NCBI RefSeq assembly: GCF_028595305.1
Contig: NZ_JAQQXS010000011.1
Coordinates: forward strand, 115,429-179,428
Reading direction: 5' to 3'
Source: Roseateles koreensis
GTDB taxonomy: Bacteria > Pseudomonadota > Gammaproteobacteria > Burkholderiales > Burkholderiaceae_C
DNA: 64,000 bases
Shown: positions 40,124 through 49,355 of the stretch, in pieces
Layout of the letters: each line of letters begins with the position of its first letter
How positions within the stretch are numbered: the stretch's first letter is position 1
Program-made: the position numbers and the translations under genes
Notes under the pieces: model-generated
What the model was told of the DNA's origin: nothing
Seen by the model: the letters and a program-made list of their open reading frames with translations, nothing else
Database searches by the model: none

Positions 40124-43009
40124 TCAGCGCAATTCGTTGAGCATGGCCTGGGCCTGATCCCGCAATGGGCCGCTGGCTTTGCCTACCAACTCTTGCAGCA
40201 CTTCGCGGGCACCTTCAGTGTCGCCAATCTGCCGGAATTCATCCGCCAATTCCAATTGACGCATCAAGGGATCGCCGCCGTCGTCGGCCAATGCATCGAT
40301 ATCGCCTAGCGGCTCTCCGGCAGGCGCCACCGGTTTGTCCAGCATGGCTGCAAATTCGGCCGGCAGTTCACCGTCAAAACTGGAAGACTCCGCCGCAGGA
40401 ATCGGCGGCACATGCTCAGCGACCGCCGCGCCGTCGCTCGGCAAAGACAGATCAATCGAAGACAGGTCGAAATCGAGCGAACCCTCATGCGCAGAAGTCG
40501 CAGGGGTGCTTGCATCCGCGGGCGCGTCAAGATCGGGTAGGTCCAGATCAAATTCAAGGTCTGAACCGGCTTTGGAGGCTGCGGGCACAGGCTCCGACAA
40601 GTCGAAGTCCATTGACAGGGGCGCATGTTCCACCGACACCGCCATGGCCTGTGTAGCCTCTAGCGCCGAAGGCGTGACTTTGCCTGCCGAGCCGTCCAAG
40701 TCCAGATCAAGGTCCAAATCGAAACCGCTCATCAAGGGCTCAGGCGCGGGCTCGCTACGTGCCATCAAAGGCTCGGTAGCAAGATGTTCTCCGGTTCCTG
40801 CACTCACCGTATGGGGCATGGTGCTGGCATCCATTGGCTCCGGATGCACATCACGCCCGTCGTCCAGCGGCAACGGAGCGCCACCCGGCTGATACAGCGG
40901 ATTTTCGGGATCGATCTGCCGGCCCAATTCTTGCGCCTTGGCCCAGTCATCCCCTTGGCCATGTGTCTCGGCATACAGTTGGATAGCCAATTGCTCAAAG
41001 CCCTTGGTGTCCCGGCGCTTGGCATAGACCTCCAGCAACTTGAGACGAATCGCCAGTCGTTCAGGATTGGCCCGCAAAGCCTCCTTGAGAATTTCCTCCG
41101 CCTGCAGGTCCCGGCCATAAGCCAGATACACATCGGCTTCAGCCACCGGATCCACGTCGCCAATGGCATCCAACTGACTCAAGGAATAATTCATGGAGGA
41201 GCCGCCACTGCTCGCATCCCGGGTGTCCACGCGCGCGCCACCCGTGGCACCAAAAAAAGAATCAGGCTGAGCGCGGCTTTCATGGAAGCCGGTATCCGGC
41301 TTACCAGAACCACGCCGTCCCCGCAAGCGATACAGGCCGAACGCGCCCAAGGCGGCCGCCACACCCCCCCCCAGCGGCAAGAGCAAAGAACTCTCGAGCA
41401 GTGAGTCCAGGAAACTGGGCTCCGGCTTTTCAGTGGTCGGCGCAATGGCCGCCGGCGCGCTTGCAGCGGCCACACGGCGAACTGCAGACGCAGGCGTTGA
41501 GGCGGCCGCAGGTTCCTTGGCCACCGTCTGCGGCAAGGCCGAAGCGGGCACGGCCGGCAGACCGGCAACCGCCGCGGTAGGCAGCGCCGATGACGCTGCC
41601 GTCACAGGCGCTGGAGTGGATGCAGGTGCAGGTGCAGCAACGACCTTGGGGTCTTGCGGCACTGGGGTGCTGGCCGAAACCGGCTTGGCCGCGCTGGATA
41701 GCTTTTTCAGCTCCTCCACATTGCGGGTCAACTCAGCCACGCGTGCGGCTGAATCTTTCTTTTCGGTTTCTTTTGAAGCTTGCGCCACTTTGGCATTCGC
41801 CGCCTTTTGCGCATCGGCCGCGCTGGCCGCCTTGCTCAAGGTCAGTTTGTCCGGCGCCACGTTGGCCGCGGGCTTTTTGTCTTCAACCGCGGCTTGTACC
41901 TGCCCTTTGGCCTGGCGCTCGTCCTGCTCCTGTTTCAGGGCGGGCGCAGCGGAACCCAAGCGCTGGCGATAGGCGTTGAAATCCATGCTTTGAGCGCGGA
42001 TGACCTGCCGCGCCTCATTGGCAGACAAACCGCCCAGAGTTTCAGCGGACGGTACTTGCAGTACGGCCCCGGTCTTCAGGCGATTCATATTGCCGTCAAC
42101 AAAGGCATCGGGGTTGCCGCGGTACAGCCCCACCAGCATTTGATCCAGGGAAATGCCCGACGGCTGGGTCTTGACGGCGATGCGGTACAAGATATCGCCC
42201 GGTTTGACCCGATATTCCGACGCCGCTTGCGTCCGCTGGGCTGCCTCGCCTTGCGGTTTGGGCTCGGCCTTAGTTTCGACTTTGACTTCAGGGCGGGGTT
42301 CCGTCTTGGCCTCCGCCTTGGGACGGCTGGGTGCCGATGCCGATGCAGTCGACGGAGGCGGGCTTGCCTTCGCATTCACGGGCGGCAAACTGGCAGGGGC
42401 GGCCGGCACGGGCGTGGCAACAGGCTCAGCCAATGCCGGGGTGGGGGCAGGAACAGGTGCTGCAGCCACAATGGCCGGCGTGGTTTGTACCGGCGCGGGT
42501 CGGTTACTCACTGGCGGATCAAACAGCAAGGTGTATTCGCGCACCAAGCGGCCACTGGCCCAGGTCAACTCAAGAATGACGTCCACAAACGGTTCTTGAA
42601 CCGCGCGATCGCCGCTGACACGCAAAAAAGTGCGCCCATCGCGGCGCGTCACTTGGACGGTGGTGCCATTCAGCAGGCTGTTGTACTCCACGCCCGTCGC
42701 GCGATAGGCATCAGGTGGGGCCACCCGCACCTTCAGGGTACTGGCTTCTTCAGCGCTGAGACTGGTGATATCAATCTCGGCTTTGAGGGTTTCGCCCAGC
42801 GCTGATTGCACAGACAGGCGGCCCAGGCCCACAGCGCCGGCTTGCGCACTGAGGAGCAGCAAGGCCGCTGCGGCAATCTGAGATCGGGGAAGGCCCGGCA
42901 CCTTGGCGAAGAATCGGCCGCGAGTTGAACCACTCGATTCAGGTCGATGTGCCACGATATCGGAAACCAGTTCCGCCCCGTCTTGCATTGCGCTGCTAAT
43001 TCTTTTCAA
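40124..43009 (-). CDS. fimV: FimV/HubP-like peptidoglycan-binding polar protein
   Basis: A protein of about 960 residues. An N-terminal export segment (SQIAAAALLLLSAQAGAVG) precedes the conserved FimV domain (LGRLSVQSALGETLKAEIDI). A Pro/Ala/Glu linker leads to a LysM-type domain (YRVKPGDILYRIAVKTQP ... GNPDAF). A coiled stretch, a single membrane segment (LLPLGGGVAAALGAFGLYRL) and a long acidic cytoplasmic part follow. That part has TPR-like motifs, a Leu-Asp alternation (DLDLDLDLDG) and a C-terminal FimV motif (EFRQIGDTEGAREVLQELV). FimV organises the cell pole, type IV pili and twitching. The start is uncertain: TTG 43009 has GGGGGA before it; TTG 43030 and ATG 42988 are alternatives. Confidence 0.88.
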   Translation of the reverse strand: MKRISSAMQDGAELVSDIVAHRPESSGSTRGRFFAKVPGLPRSQIAAAALLLLSAQAGAVGLGRLSVQSALGETLKAEIDITSLSAEEASTLKVRVAPPDAYRATGVEYNSLLNGTTVQVTRRDGRTFLRVSGDRAVQEPFVDVILELTWASGRLVREYTLLFDPPVSNRPAPVQTTPAIVAAAPVPAPTPALAEPVATPVPAAPASLPPVNAKASPPPSTASASAPSRPKAEAKTEPRPEVKVETKAEPKPQGEAAQRTQAASEYRVKPGDILYRIAVKTQPSGISLDQMLVGLYRGNPDAFVDGNMNRLKTGAVLQVPSAETLGGLSANEARQVIRAQSMDFNAYRQRLGSAAPALKQEQDERQAKGQVQAAVEDKKPAANVAPDKLTLSKAASAADAQKAANAKVAQASKETEKKDSAARVAELTRNVEELKKLSSAAKPVSASTPVPQDPKVVAAPAPASTPAPVTAASSALPTAAVAGLPAVPASALPQTVAKEPAAASTPASAVRRVAAASAPAAIAPTTEKPEPSFLDSLLESSLLLPLGGGVAAALGAFGLYRLRGRRGSGKPDTGFHESRAQPDSFFGATGGARVDTRDASSGGSSMNYSLSQLDAIGDVDPVAEADVYLAYGRDLQAEEILKEALRANPERLAIRLKLLEVYAKRRDTKGFEQLAIQLYAETHGQGDDWAKAQELGRQIDPENPLYQPGGAPLPLDDGRDVHPEPMDASTMPHTVSAGTGEHLATEPLMARSEPAPEPLMSGFDLDLDLDLDGSAGKVTPSALEATQAMAVSVEHAPLSMDFDLSEPVPAASKAGSDLEFDLDLPDLDAPADASTPATSAHEGSLDFDLSSIDLSLPSDGAAVAEHVPPIPAAESSSFDGELPAEFAAMLDKPVAPAGEPLGDIDALADDGGDPLMRQLELADEFRQIGDTEGAREVLQELVGKASGPLRDQAQAMLNELR

Positions 43010-43270
43010 GACATCCCCCAAAGCAAGCAAGCGAGCGCCTCGGGACGCCCGCTTCTGTTGCCGATCAATTCTCGACTCTCAACCGCGCTCAGGCAGGGCC
43101 CATGCATTGCAGTCACCGCTGGAATTTCTAACAGCAGCAAGCATATACGCAAGCAAGCTCATGCAAAGCCGCATAAACACCGTGGAGATGTAGCAGTTTG
43201 CAAGAGCTGAGCCTGCTTGTCGCTTGCAGGCAACGCTTGAGCGGAGGAACCCGGCCTTGCCCGGGGAGTT

Positions 43271-44401
43271 TCAACGGTCCAGCAAGATGCGCAGCATGCG
43301 ACGCAAGGGTTCAGCCGCACCCCACAACAGTTGGTCGCCAATGGTGAATGCTCCCAGATAGTCCGGCCCGAAAGCCAGTTTGCGCAAGCGCCCCACTGGA
43401 ATGGTCATGGTGCCCGTCACTGCGACCGGGGTCAGGTCTTGCACACTGGCCTCACGCGTATTGGGAACGACTTTCACCCACTCGTTGTCAGCGGCGATCA
43501 TGGCCTCAATGTCAGCCAAGGGCACATCTTTCTTGAGCTTGAAGGTCAGGGCCTGGCTGTGGCAGCGCATTGCACCGACACGGATGCAAAAACCATCGAC
43601 CGGTACCGCAGCCGTGCCAAAGCCTTCGCCCTGGCCCATGATCTTGTTGGTTTCGGCCATGCCTTTCCACTCTTCCTTGGACATGCCATTGCCCAGATCT
43701 TTGTCGATCCACGGAATCAAGGAGCCGCCCAGGGGCACGCCGAAATTGGCCGTCTCGGCCGCTGAAAGGGAGCGCTGCTTGGCAATGACCTTGCGGTCGA
43801 TTTCCAGAATAGCGCTCTTGGGGTCGTCCAGCAGCGCCTTGACCTCGCCATTCAGCGTGCCGTACTGCGTCAACAGTTCACGCATGTGTTGCGCGCCGCC
43901 GCCCGATGCGGCCTGGTAGGTCTGCGTGCTCATCCACTCGACCAGGCCAGCCTTGTAGAGCGCGCCGACGCCCATCAACATGCAAGAAACGGTGCAGTTG
44001 CCGCCAATCCAGTCCTTGCCGCCGTTGGCCAGGGCATTTTTGATAACGGGCAGGTTCACCGGATCAAGCACGATGACCGAATCAGCCTCCATGCGCAGGG
44101 TCGAAGCGGCATCGATCCAATGCCCGGTCCAGCCTGCGGCGCGCAGCTTGGGGAAGACTTCGCTGGTGTAGTCGCCGCCCTGGGCGGTGATGATGATCTC
44201 GCAACGCTTGAGCTGCTCGATGTCGAAAGCGTTTTGCAGCTTGGTTTCGTTCTTCGCCTGCGCAGGGGCCGCGCCGCCCGCGTTCGAGGTGCTGAAGAAC
44301 AGCGGCTCGATCAAATCAAAGTCGCGCTCAGCGCTCATGCGCTCCATGAGCACTGAGCCCACCATACCGCGCCAGCCAACCAGTCCCACCAATGTCGTCA
44401 T
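43271..44401 (-). CDS. asd: Aspartate-semialdehyde dehydrogenase Asd
   Basis: A 376-residue NADP-dependent enzyme that makes aspartate semialdehyde for lysine, threonine, methionine and peptidoglycan precursors. The N-terminal dinucleotide motif is [12 protein letters not shown]. The catalytic cysteine lies in [16 protein letters not shown] and a substrate arginine region in [12 protein letters not shown]. It is the gammaproteobacterial-type longer Asd. It lies between leuB and fimV as in other Burkholderiales and feeds the dap genes elsewhere in this window. Confidence 0.97.
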   Translation of the reverse strand: MTTLVGLVGWRGMVGSVLMERMSAERDFDLIEPLFFSTSNAGGAAPAQAKNETKLQNAFDIEQLKRCEIIITAQGGDYTSEVFPKLRAAGWTGHWIDAASTLRMEADSVIVLDPVNLPVIKNALANGGKDWIGGNCTVSCMLMGVGALYKAGLVEWMSTQTYQAASGGGAQHMRELLTQYGTLNGEVKALLDDPKSAILEIDRKVIAKQRSLSAAETANFGVPLGGSLIPWIDKDLGNGMSKEEWKGMAETNKIMGQGEGFGTAAVPVDGFCIRVGAMRCHSQALTFKLKKDVPLADIEAMIAADNEWVKVVPNTREASVQDLTPVAVTGTMTIPVGRLRKLAFGPDYLGAFTIGDQLLWGAAEPLRRMLRILLDR

Positions 44402-44447
44402 TTGGATACCTCTATTGCCCTAAAAAAGTTTGCTCTGAACTTTTTCT

Positions 44448-44470
44448 CCCCCGGCTCGCTTCGCCGGGGG
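44448..44470. repeat. Hairpin between leuB and asd
   Basis: Perfect stem CCCCCGGC / GCCGGGGG with a 7-base loop, between two same-strand genes. No T-tract follows on either strand, so it may be an mRNA-stabilising or weak attenuating structure. Confidence 0.4.
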
Positions 44471-44498
44471 TGCAGGGGCGAGACGAACCGGAGCCGAA

Positions 44499-45584
44499 CT
44501 AGCTCTTAATGGTTTTGGTAATGGCGGCAACCACCGCATCACCCATCTCGCGCGTGCCCACCTTCTGGGTGCCCTCGCTCCAAATGTCTGGCGTGCGCAG
44601 ACCTTGGGCCAATACAGCAGCCACAGCCGACTCGATACGAGTGGCAGCTTCTGGTTGGTTGAGGGAAAATTTGAGCATCATGGCAGCGGAGAGGATTGTA
44701 GCCAAAGGATTGGCAATTCCCTTACCGGCAATGTCAGGCGCGCTGCCATGGCTGGGCTCGTAGAGGCCCTTGTTGTTCTTGTCCAACGACGCCGAGGGCA
44801 ACATGCCGATGGAGCCGGTCAGCATGGCCGCCGCATCCGACAAGATGTCACCGAACATATTGCCCGTGACAACCACATCAAAACGCTTGGGTGCCTTGAC
44901 CAGTTGCATGGCGGCGTTGTCCACGTACATGTGGTCAAGCTCCACATCGGGGTACTGAGCGCCGACCTCGATCATCACGTCTTTCCAGAACTGGAAAGTC
45001 TCCAGCACATTGGCCTTGTCCACGCTGGTCACGCGCTTGCCGCGCTTGCGGGCAGCTTGAAAAGCTACATGGGCAATGCGTTCAATTTCTGGACGTGAAT
45101 AGCGCATGGTGTCGAAGGCTTCTTCGCTACCAGGGAAATGTCCATCCACCGCGGTGCGGCGACCGCGCGGCTGGCCAAAGTAGATGTCACCCGTCAACTC
45201 GCGGATGATGAGAATATCCAGGCCCGCCACCAGTTCGGGCTTGAGCGAAGACGCATGCACCAGTTCGGGATAGCAGACGGCCGGGCGGAAATTGGCGAAC
45301 AGGCCCAACTCCTTGCGCAGGCCCAAAATGGCTTGCTCGGGGCGCAGGGGGCGGTCCAGCTTGTCGTACTTCCAGTCGCCCACGGCGCCGAACAGCACCG
45401 CGTCAGCGTCCTGAGCCAGCTTCAGCGTAGCAGCAGGCAGGGGATGGCCACTGGCCTCATAGGCCGCGCCACCAACGGCGGCAAATTCCATTTCCAAGGG
45501 AAGGTCCAGAACCTTCAAGACCCGGACGGCTTCATCCACGATTTCAGGACCAATGCCGTCACCCGGCAACACTGCAATTTTCAT
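44499..45584 (-). CDS. leuB: 3-isopropylmalate dehydrogenase LeuB
   Basis: A 361-residue decarboxylating dehydrogenase, third step of leucine synthesis. Features are the opening [14 protein letters not shown], the substrate loop [14 protein letters not shown], the NAD/metal motif [24 protein letters not shown] (quoted in part) and [17 protein letters not shown]. Length is typical. It lies 26 bp after leuD. Confidence 0.97.
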   Translation of the reverse strand: MKIAVLPGDGIGPEIVDEAVRVLKVLDLPLEMEFAAVGGAAYEASGHPLPAATLKLAQDADAVLFGAVGDWKYDKLDRPLRPEQAILGLRKELGLFANFRPAVCYPELVHASSLKPELVAGLDILIIRELTGDIYFGQPRGRRTAVDGHFPGSEEAFDTMRYSRPEIERIAHVAFQAARKRGKRVTSVDKANVLETFQFWKDVMIEVGAQYPDVELDHMYVDNAAMQLVKAPKRFDVVVTGNMFGDILSDAAAMLTGSIGMLPSASLDKNNKGLYEPSHGSAPDIAGKGIANPLATILSAAMMLKFSLNQPEAATRIESAVAAVLAQGLRTPDIWSEGTQKVGTREMGDAVVAAITKTIKS

Positions 45585-45610
45585 GTGAATTCCTTGATGC
45601 TTGGGTGTGT

Positions 45611-46261
45611 TCAGCCAGCAAGCCGATGAGCCAGCCAGGGCTTGGCGGCGATGCGCTGAGCTTCGTAGTTATGAATCTTGTCGGCGTGGCGCAAGGTCAA
45701 GCCAATGTCGTCAAAACCATTCAGCAGGCAGTACTTGCGAAAGGCCTGCACCTCGAAGGGCAATTCAGTACCGTCGGCCTTGATCACCACCTGACGCGGC
45801 AGGTCAACGGTGAGTTGATAGCCGGGAAAGGCCGCCACTTCATCGAACAACTGCGCCACCTGCGCGGCCGGCAGCTGGATGGGCAGCACGCCATTCTTGA
45901 AACAGTTGTTGAAGAAAATATCGGCAAAGCTCGGTGCAATCAGGGCGCGAAAGCCGTATTGCTCCAGCGCCCAAGGCGCATGCTCGCGGCTGGAGCCGCA
46001 ACCGAAGTTGCTGCGCGCCAGCAGCACGGAAGCGCCCTGGTAACGCGGCTGGTTCAGCACAAAGTCGGGGTTCGGCTTGCGGCTGGCCGGGTCTTGGCCG
46101 GGCTCCCCGGCGTCCAGATAACGCCACTCATCAAACAGATTTGGGCCGAAGCCCGAACGCTTGATCGATTTGAGGAACTGCTTGGGGATGATCGCGTCGG
46201 TATCGACGTTGTCGCGATCCATCGGGGCCACCAGGCCTTTGTGAACGGTAAATTTTTCCAT
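45611..46261 (-). CDS. leuD: 3-isopropylmalate dehydratase small subunit LeuD
   Basis: A 216-residue small subunit of isopropylmalate isomerase. The swivelling-domain motifs [14 protein letters not shown] and [14 protein letters not shown] are clear. It pairs with LeuC to interconvert 2- and 3-isopropylmalate. It begins 17 bp after the leuC stop. Confidence 0.97.
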   Translation of the reverse strand: MEKFTVHKGLVAPMDRDNVDTDAIIPKQFLKSIKRSGFGPNLFDEWRYLDAGEPGQDPASRKPNPDFVLNQPRYQGASVLLARSNFGCGSSREHAPWALEQYGFRALIAPSFADIFFNNCFKNGVLPIQLPAAQVAQLFDEVAAFPGYQLTVDLPRQVVIKADGTELPFEVQAFRKYCLLNGFDDIGLTLRHADKIHNYEAQRIAAKPWLAHRLAG

Positions 46262-46278
46262 GATCTTTGACTCGCTGT

Positions 46279-47700
46279 TCAGGGCTTGCTGACGTCGACG
46301 AAGTGGCCGCGCATAGCTGCTGCAGCCGCCATGGCCGGGCTCACCAGATGGGTACGGCCACCGGCGCCCTGACGTCCTTCAAAATTGCGGTTGCTGGTGG
46401 AGGCGCAGCGTTCACCGGGCTCCAGGCGGTCGGCATTCATGGCCAGGCACATGGAGCAGCCCGGCTCGCGCCACTCAAAACCTGCGGCCTTGAAGACCTG
46501 GTCCAAGCCCTCGGCCTCGGCCTGCGCCTTCACCAAGCCGGAACCCGGCACAACCAGTGCGAGCTTGACGTTAGGTGCGATCTTGCCGCCCACGCGGCGC
46601 ACCACGGCGGCCGCTTCACGCATGTCTTCAATGCGGCTGTTGGTGCAAGAGCCGATGAACACCTTGTCAATGTGGATATCTGCAATCGCCTTGTTCGGCT
46701 GAAGCGCCATGTACTGCAGGGCGCGCTCAATGGCGCCACGCTTGACGGCGTCTTTTTCTTTGTCGGGATCAGGCACCCTGTCGTTGATGGACAGCACCAT
46801 CTCGGGCGACGTCCCCCAGGTCACCTGCGGGCGGATGTCCGCCGCGTTGAGCGTCACCACAGCGTCAAAATGCGCGCCTTCGTCCGAATGCAAGTCTTGC
46901 CAATAAGCAATGGCCTGCTCCAGCTCCACGCCGGTGGGCGTGAAGGGGCGGCCCTTGACGTAGTTGATGGTGGTGTCGTCCACCGCGATCAAGCCAGCCC
47001 GCGCACCGGCCTCGATGGCCATATTGCAGACAGTCATGCGCCCCTCCATGCTCAGCGCGCGGATGGCCGAACCACCAAACTCGATGGTGTAACCCGTACC
47101 GCCGGCGGTGCCGATCTTGCCGATGATGGCCAGCACAATGTCCTTGGCGCCGCAGCCCTGGGGCAACACGCCATCAACCTTGACCAGCAGGTTTTTTGCC
47201 TTCTTGGCCAGCAGGGTCTGGGTGGCCAGCACGTGCTCCACCTCGGAGGTGCCGATGCCATGGGCCAGGGCGCCAAAAGCGCCGTGCGTGGAGGTATGGC
47301 TGTCACCGCACACAACGGTCATGCCCGGCAAGGTGGCGCCCTGCTCCGGGCCGATCACGTGCACGATGCCCTGGCGCTTGTCGCTCATCTTGAACTGCGT
47401 GAGGCCAAAGCGGTCGCAGTTTTGGTCGAGCGTGTCGACCTGCAATTTGGAGATCGGGTCGGCAATGCCGCCGCTGCGATCGGTGGTGGGCACATTGTGG
47501 TCGCTGACCGCCAGATTGGCGGACACACGCCAGACCTTGCGCTGGGCCAGATCCAGTCCTTCAAAAGCCTGCGGGCTGGTCACTTCATGCAAAAGATGGC
47601 GGTCGATGTAGAGCACGGTCGTGCCGTCTTCTTCGGTATGGACGACATGCTCGTCCCAGAGCTTGTCGTACAGGGTGCGGGGGGATGGGCTGGCAGTCAT
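46279..47700 (-). CDS. leuC: 3-isopropylmalate dehydratase large subunit LeuC
   Basis: A 473-residue aconitase-family enzyme. Ligands of the 4Fe-4S cluster are visible in [13 protein letters not shown] and in [30 protein letters not shown] is the family signature. ATG 47700 ([20 protein letters not shown]) has AGGAAG five bases before it. The start codon overlaps the stop codon of an upstream LysR-type gene (ATGA), so the regulator and leuCDB are on one transcript unless an internal promoter exists. Confidence 0.97.
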   Translation of the reverse strand: MTASPSPRTLYDKLWDEHVVHTEEDGTTVLYIDRHLLHEVTSPQAFEGLDLAQRKVWRVSANLAVSDHNVPTTDRSGGIADPISKLQVDTLDQNCDRFGLTQFKMSDKRQGIVHVIGPEQGATLPGMTVVCGDSHTSTHGAFGALAHGIGTSEVEHVLATQTLLAKKAKNLLVKVDGVLPQGCGAKDIVLAIIGKIGTAGGTGYTIEFGGSAIRALSMEGRMTVCNMAIEAGARAGLIAVDDTTINYVKGRPFTPTGVELEQAIAYWQDLHSDEGAHFDAVVTLNAADIRPQVTWGTSPEMVLSINDRVPDPDKEKDAVKRGAIERALQYMALQPNKAIADIHIDKVFIGSCTNSRIEDMREAAAVVRRVGGKIAPNVKLALVVPGSGLVKAQAEAEGLDQVFKAAGFEWREPGCSMCLAMNADRLEPGERCASTSNRNFEGRQGAGGRTHLVSPAMAAAAAMRGHFVDVSKP

Positions 47701-48656
47701 GCGGGCTTCCTGTTCTGAAGGTCTTGATTGTCGGAGGGATCCCTGCGGGGTGGCGCAGTCTGATCCACCTTGGATTGCGGGCACAGCGACTCGACAAAGC
47801 GCTGCAACACTGCGGGCTGGCGCTCCTGCCGGGCAACACCCAGGCAGTAGTCGCGCGCAGCCCAGGGTTCGTTCAATTGCAACAAGCGCACCTTGAACAC
47901 CCGGGAGAATCGTTCGGCCGGCACCTCCGGCAGCACCGCCACGCCCAAGCCCGCTTCCACCAGCTGGGCGATGGCATCAAAGCCCCGCACCTGCAGGCGC
48001 GCATTGAGTGTGCGGCCCCGGGCCAGAGCCTGTTCGCGCATCAACTCCTGGGCCGAGGCGCCGGCGTGCAGGCCGATCAGGTCGTAGTCCAGCAAGTCAG
48101 AAAACGTCACCGCGCTGCGGTCGGCCAAGGGGTGGTCTTCGGGCACCAGTACGGCCAGGCGCGCGGGGCGGTAGGACCAATGCTGCACACGGTTGTCCAG
48201 CACGGGCGGGGTGAAAATACCCACATCGGCCCGACCGTCGGCCACGGCGGCCTGCGCTTCAGCGCTGGTCATGTCTTCCAAGCTGATGCGGATTTGCGGG
48301 TGCGCCTGCAAAAAGGCAGCCAAATCGGCGGGCAGGCATTCAGCAATCGCGCCACTGTTGGCGGCAATGCGCAAATGGCCCTTGATACCGCGAGCAAACT
48401 CCACCACCTCGCTTTCAAGCGCATGCAGCGAAGCGTGCAATGAGCGAATGTGGCGCACCAGCGCTCGGCAAGCCTCGGTGGGCTCAACGCCGCGCGCACG
48501 CCGCTCAAATAACTGAACACCCAAACGGGCCTCTAGATCCGAAACGCGCTTGCTCGCCGCCGCCAAGGCCAGATGCTCACGCGCTGCCCCCTTGGTGATC
48601 GAGCGGGTCTGCTCAATCGCCAGAACAAGATTCAACGTGGTGAGGTCCAGCCGCAT
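47697..48656 (-). CDS. LysR-family transcriptional regulator upstream of leuC
   Basis: A 319-residue regulator. The N-terminal helix-turn-helix covers about residues 1-62 ([38 protein letters not shown], quoted as a range), followed by a periplasmic-binding-like effector domain ([22 protein letters not shown]). It is transcribed in the same direction as leuC and overlaps it by 4 bp, unlike the divergent layout common for LysR regulators. It could control leuCDB, but its effector and targets are unknown. Confidence 0.88.
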   Translation of the reverse strand: MRLDLTTLNLVLAIEQTRSITKGAAREHLALAAASKRVSDLEARLGVQLFERRARGVEPTEACRALVRHIRSLHASLHALESEVVEFARGIKGHLRIAANSGAIAECLPADLAAFLQAHPQIRISLEDMTSAEAQAAVADGRADVGIFTPPVLDNRVQHWSYRPARLAVLVPEDHPLADRSAVTFSDLLDYDLIGLHAGASAQELMREQALARGRTLNARLQVRGFDAIAQLVEAGLGVAVLPEVPAERFSRVFKVRLLQLNEPWAARDYCLGVARQERQPAVLQRFVESLCPQSKVDQTAPPRRDPSDNQDLQNRKPA

Positions 48657-48768
48657 GCTGCTAGCTTAAACCTTCGCGCAAACGAATTACTGCGTCAAAA
48701 AACAACAAATCGTTCGCAAACCACGAAGAGTCAGGTCTTCAAACCGCTGGCCACGACGGCGATGAGTC

Positions 48769-49236
48769 TCAGGACAGTGCTGCAATCACCTCTGCCGGCG
48801 CCTGCACCAGTTCGATCAACACGCCCTCCCCGGCAATCGGGAACTCGGCATTGCTCTTGGGGTGGATGAAGCAGATGTCGTAGCCCGCCGCCCCCTTACG
48901 GATACCGCCGGGGGCGAAGCGCACGCCGTTCGCCGTCATCCACTCAACCGCCATGGGCAAATCGTCAACCCACAAGCCCACATGGTTGAGCGGCGTGGTG
49001 TGCACAGCGGGCTTCTTATCGGGGTCCAGCGGCTGCATCAGATCAACCTCGATCTTGTGCGGGCCGCGGCCAATGGCACAGATGTCTTCATCCACGTTCT
49101 CGCGTTCGGACACGAAATTGCCGGTCACCGTGAGGCCCAGCATGTTCACCCAAAGCTTGCGCAAGGCAACCTTGTCAGGGCCGCCAATAGCGATTTGCTG
49201 GATACCGAGGATTTTGTAGGGTTTGCTTGAGTTCAT
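48769..49236 (-). CDS. VOC-family protein, candidate methylmalonyl-CoA epimerase
   Basis: A 154-residue single vicinal-oxygen-chelate protein. Position next to propionyl-CoA carboxylase and methylmalonyl-CoA mutase genes suggests the epimerase that converts S- to R-methylmalonyl-CoA. Likely metal or catalytic residues are His85 in NHVGLWV and Glu142 in LIELVQAP, with Gln68 in DLMQPL as a possible third. The usual first His of epimerases (in a DHIG-type motif) is replaced by Gln in GIQQIAIG (residues 11-18). So it may be a divergent epimerase or another lactoylglutathione-lyase-like enzyme. ATG 49236 is chosen; the open frame continues upstream without coding character. Confidence 0.75.
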   Translation of the reverse strand: MNSSKPYKILGIQQIAIGGPDKVALRKLWVNMLGLTVTGNFVSERENVDEDICAIGRGPHKIEVDLMQPLDPDKKPAVHTTPLNHVGLWVDDLPMAVEWMTANGVRFAPGGIRKGAAGYDICFIHPKSNAEFPIAGEGVLIELVQAPAEVIAALS

Positions 49237-49355
49237 GAGATTTCGATTGCAAAGCAAGAAAATGTCCGCGTGAACCGACTCAATCGACTGCAGGCAGATG
49301 CCTGGACAAGTCCATGCGGTCACCTGCATTCAAACGGGCGGCGTTTGGCAAGGCT

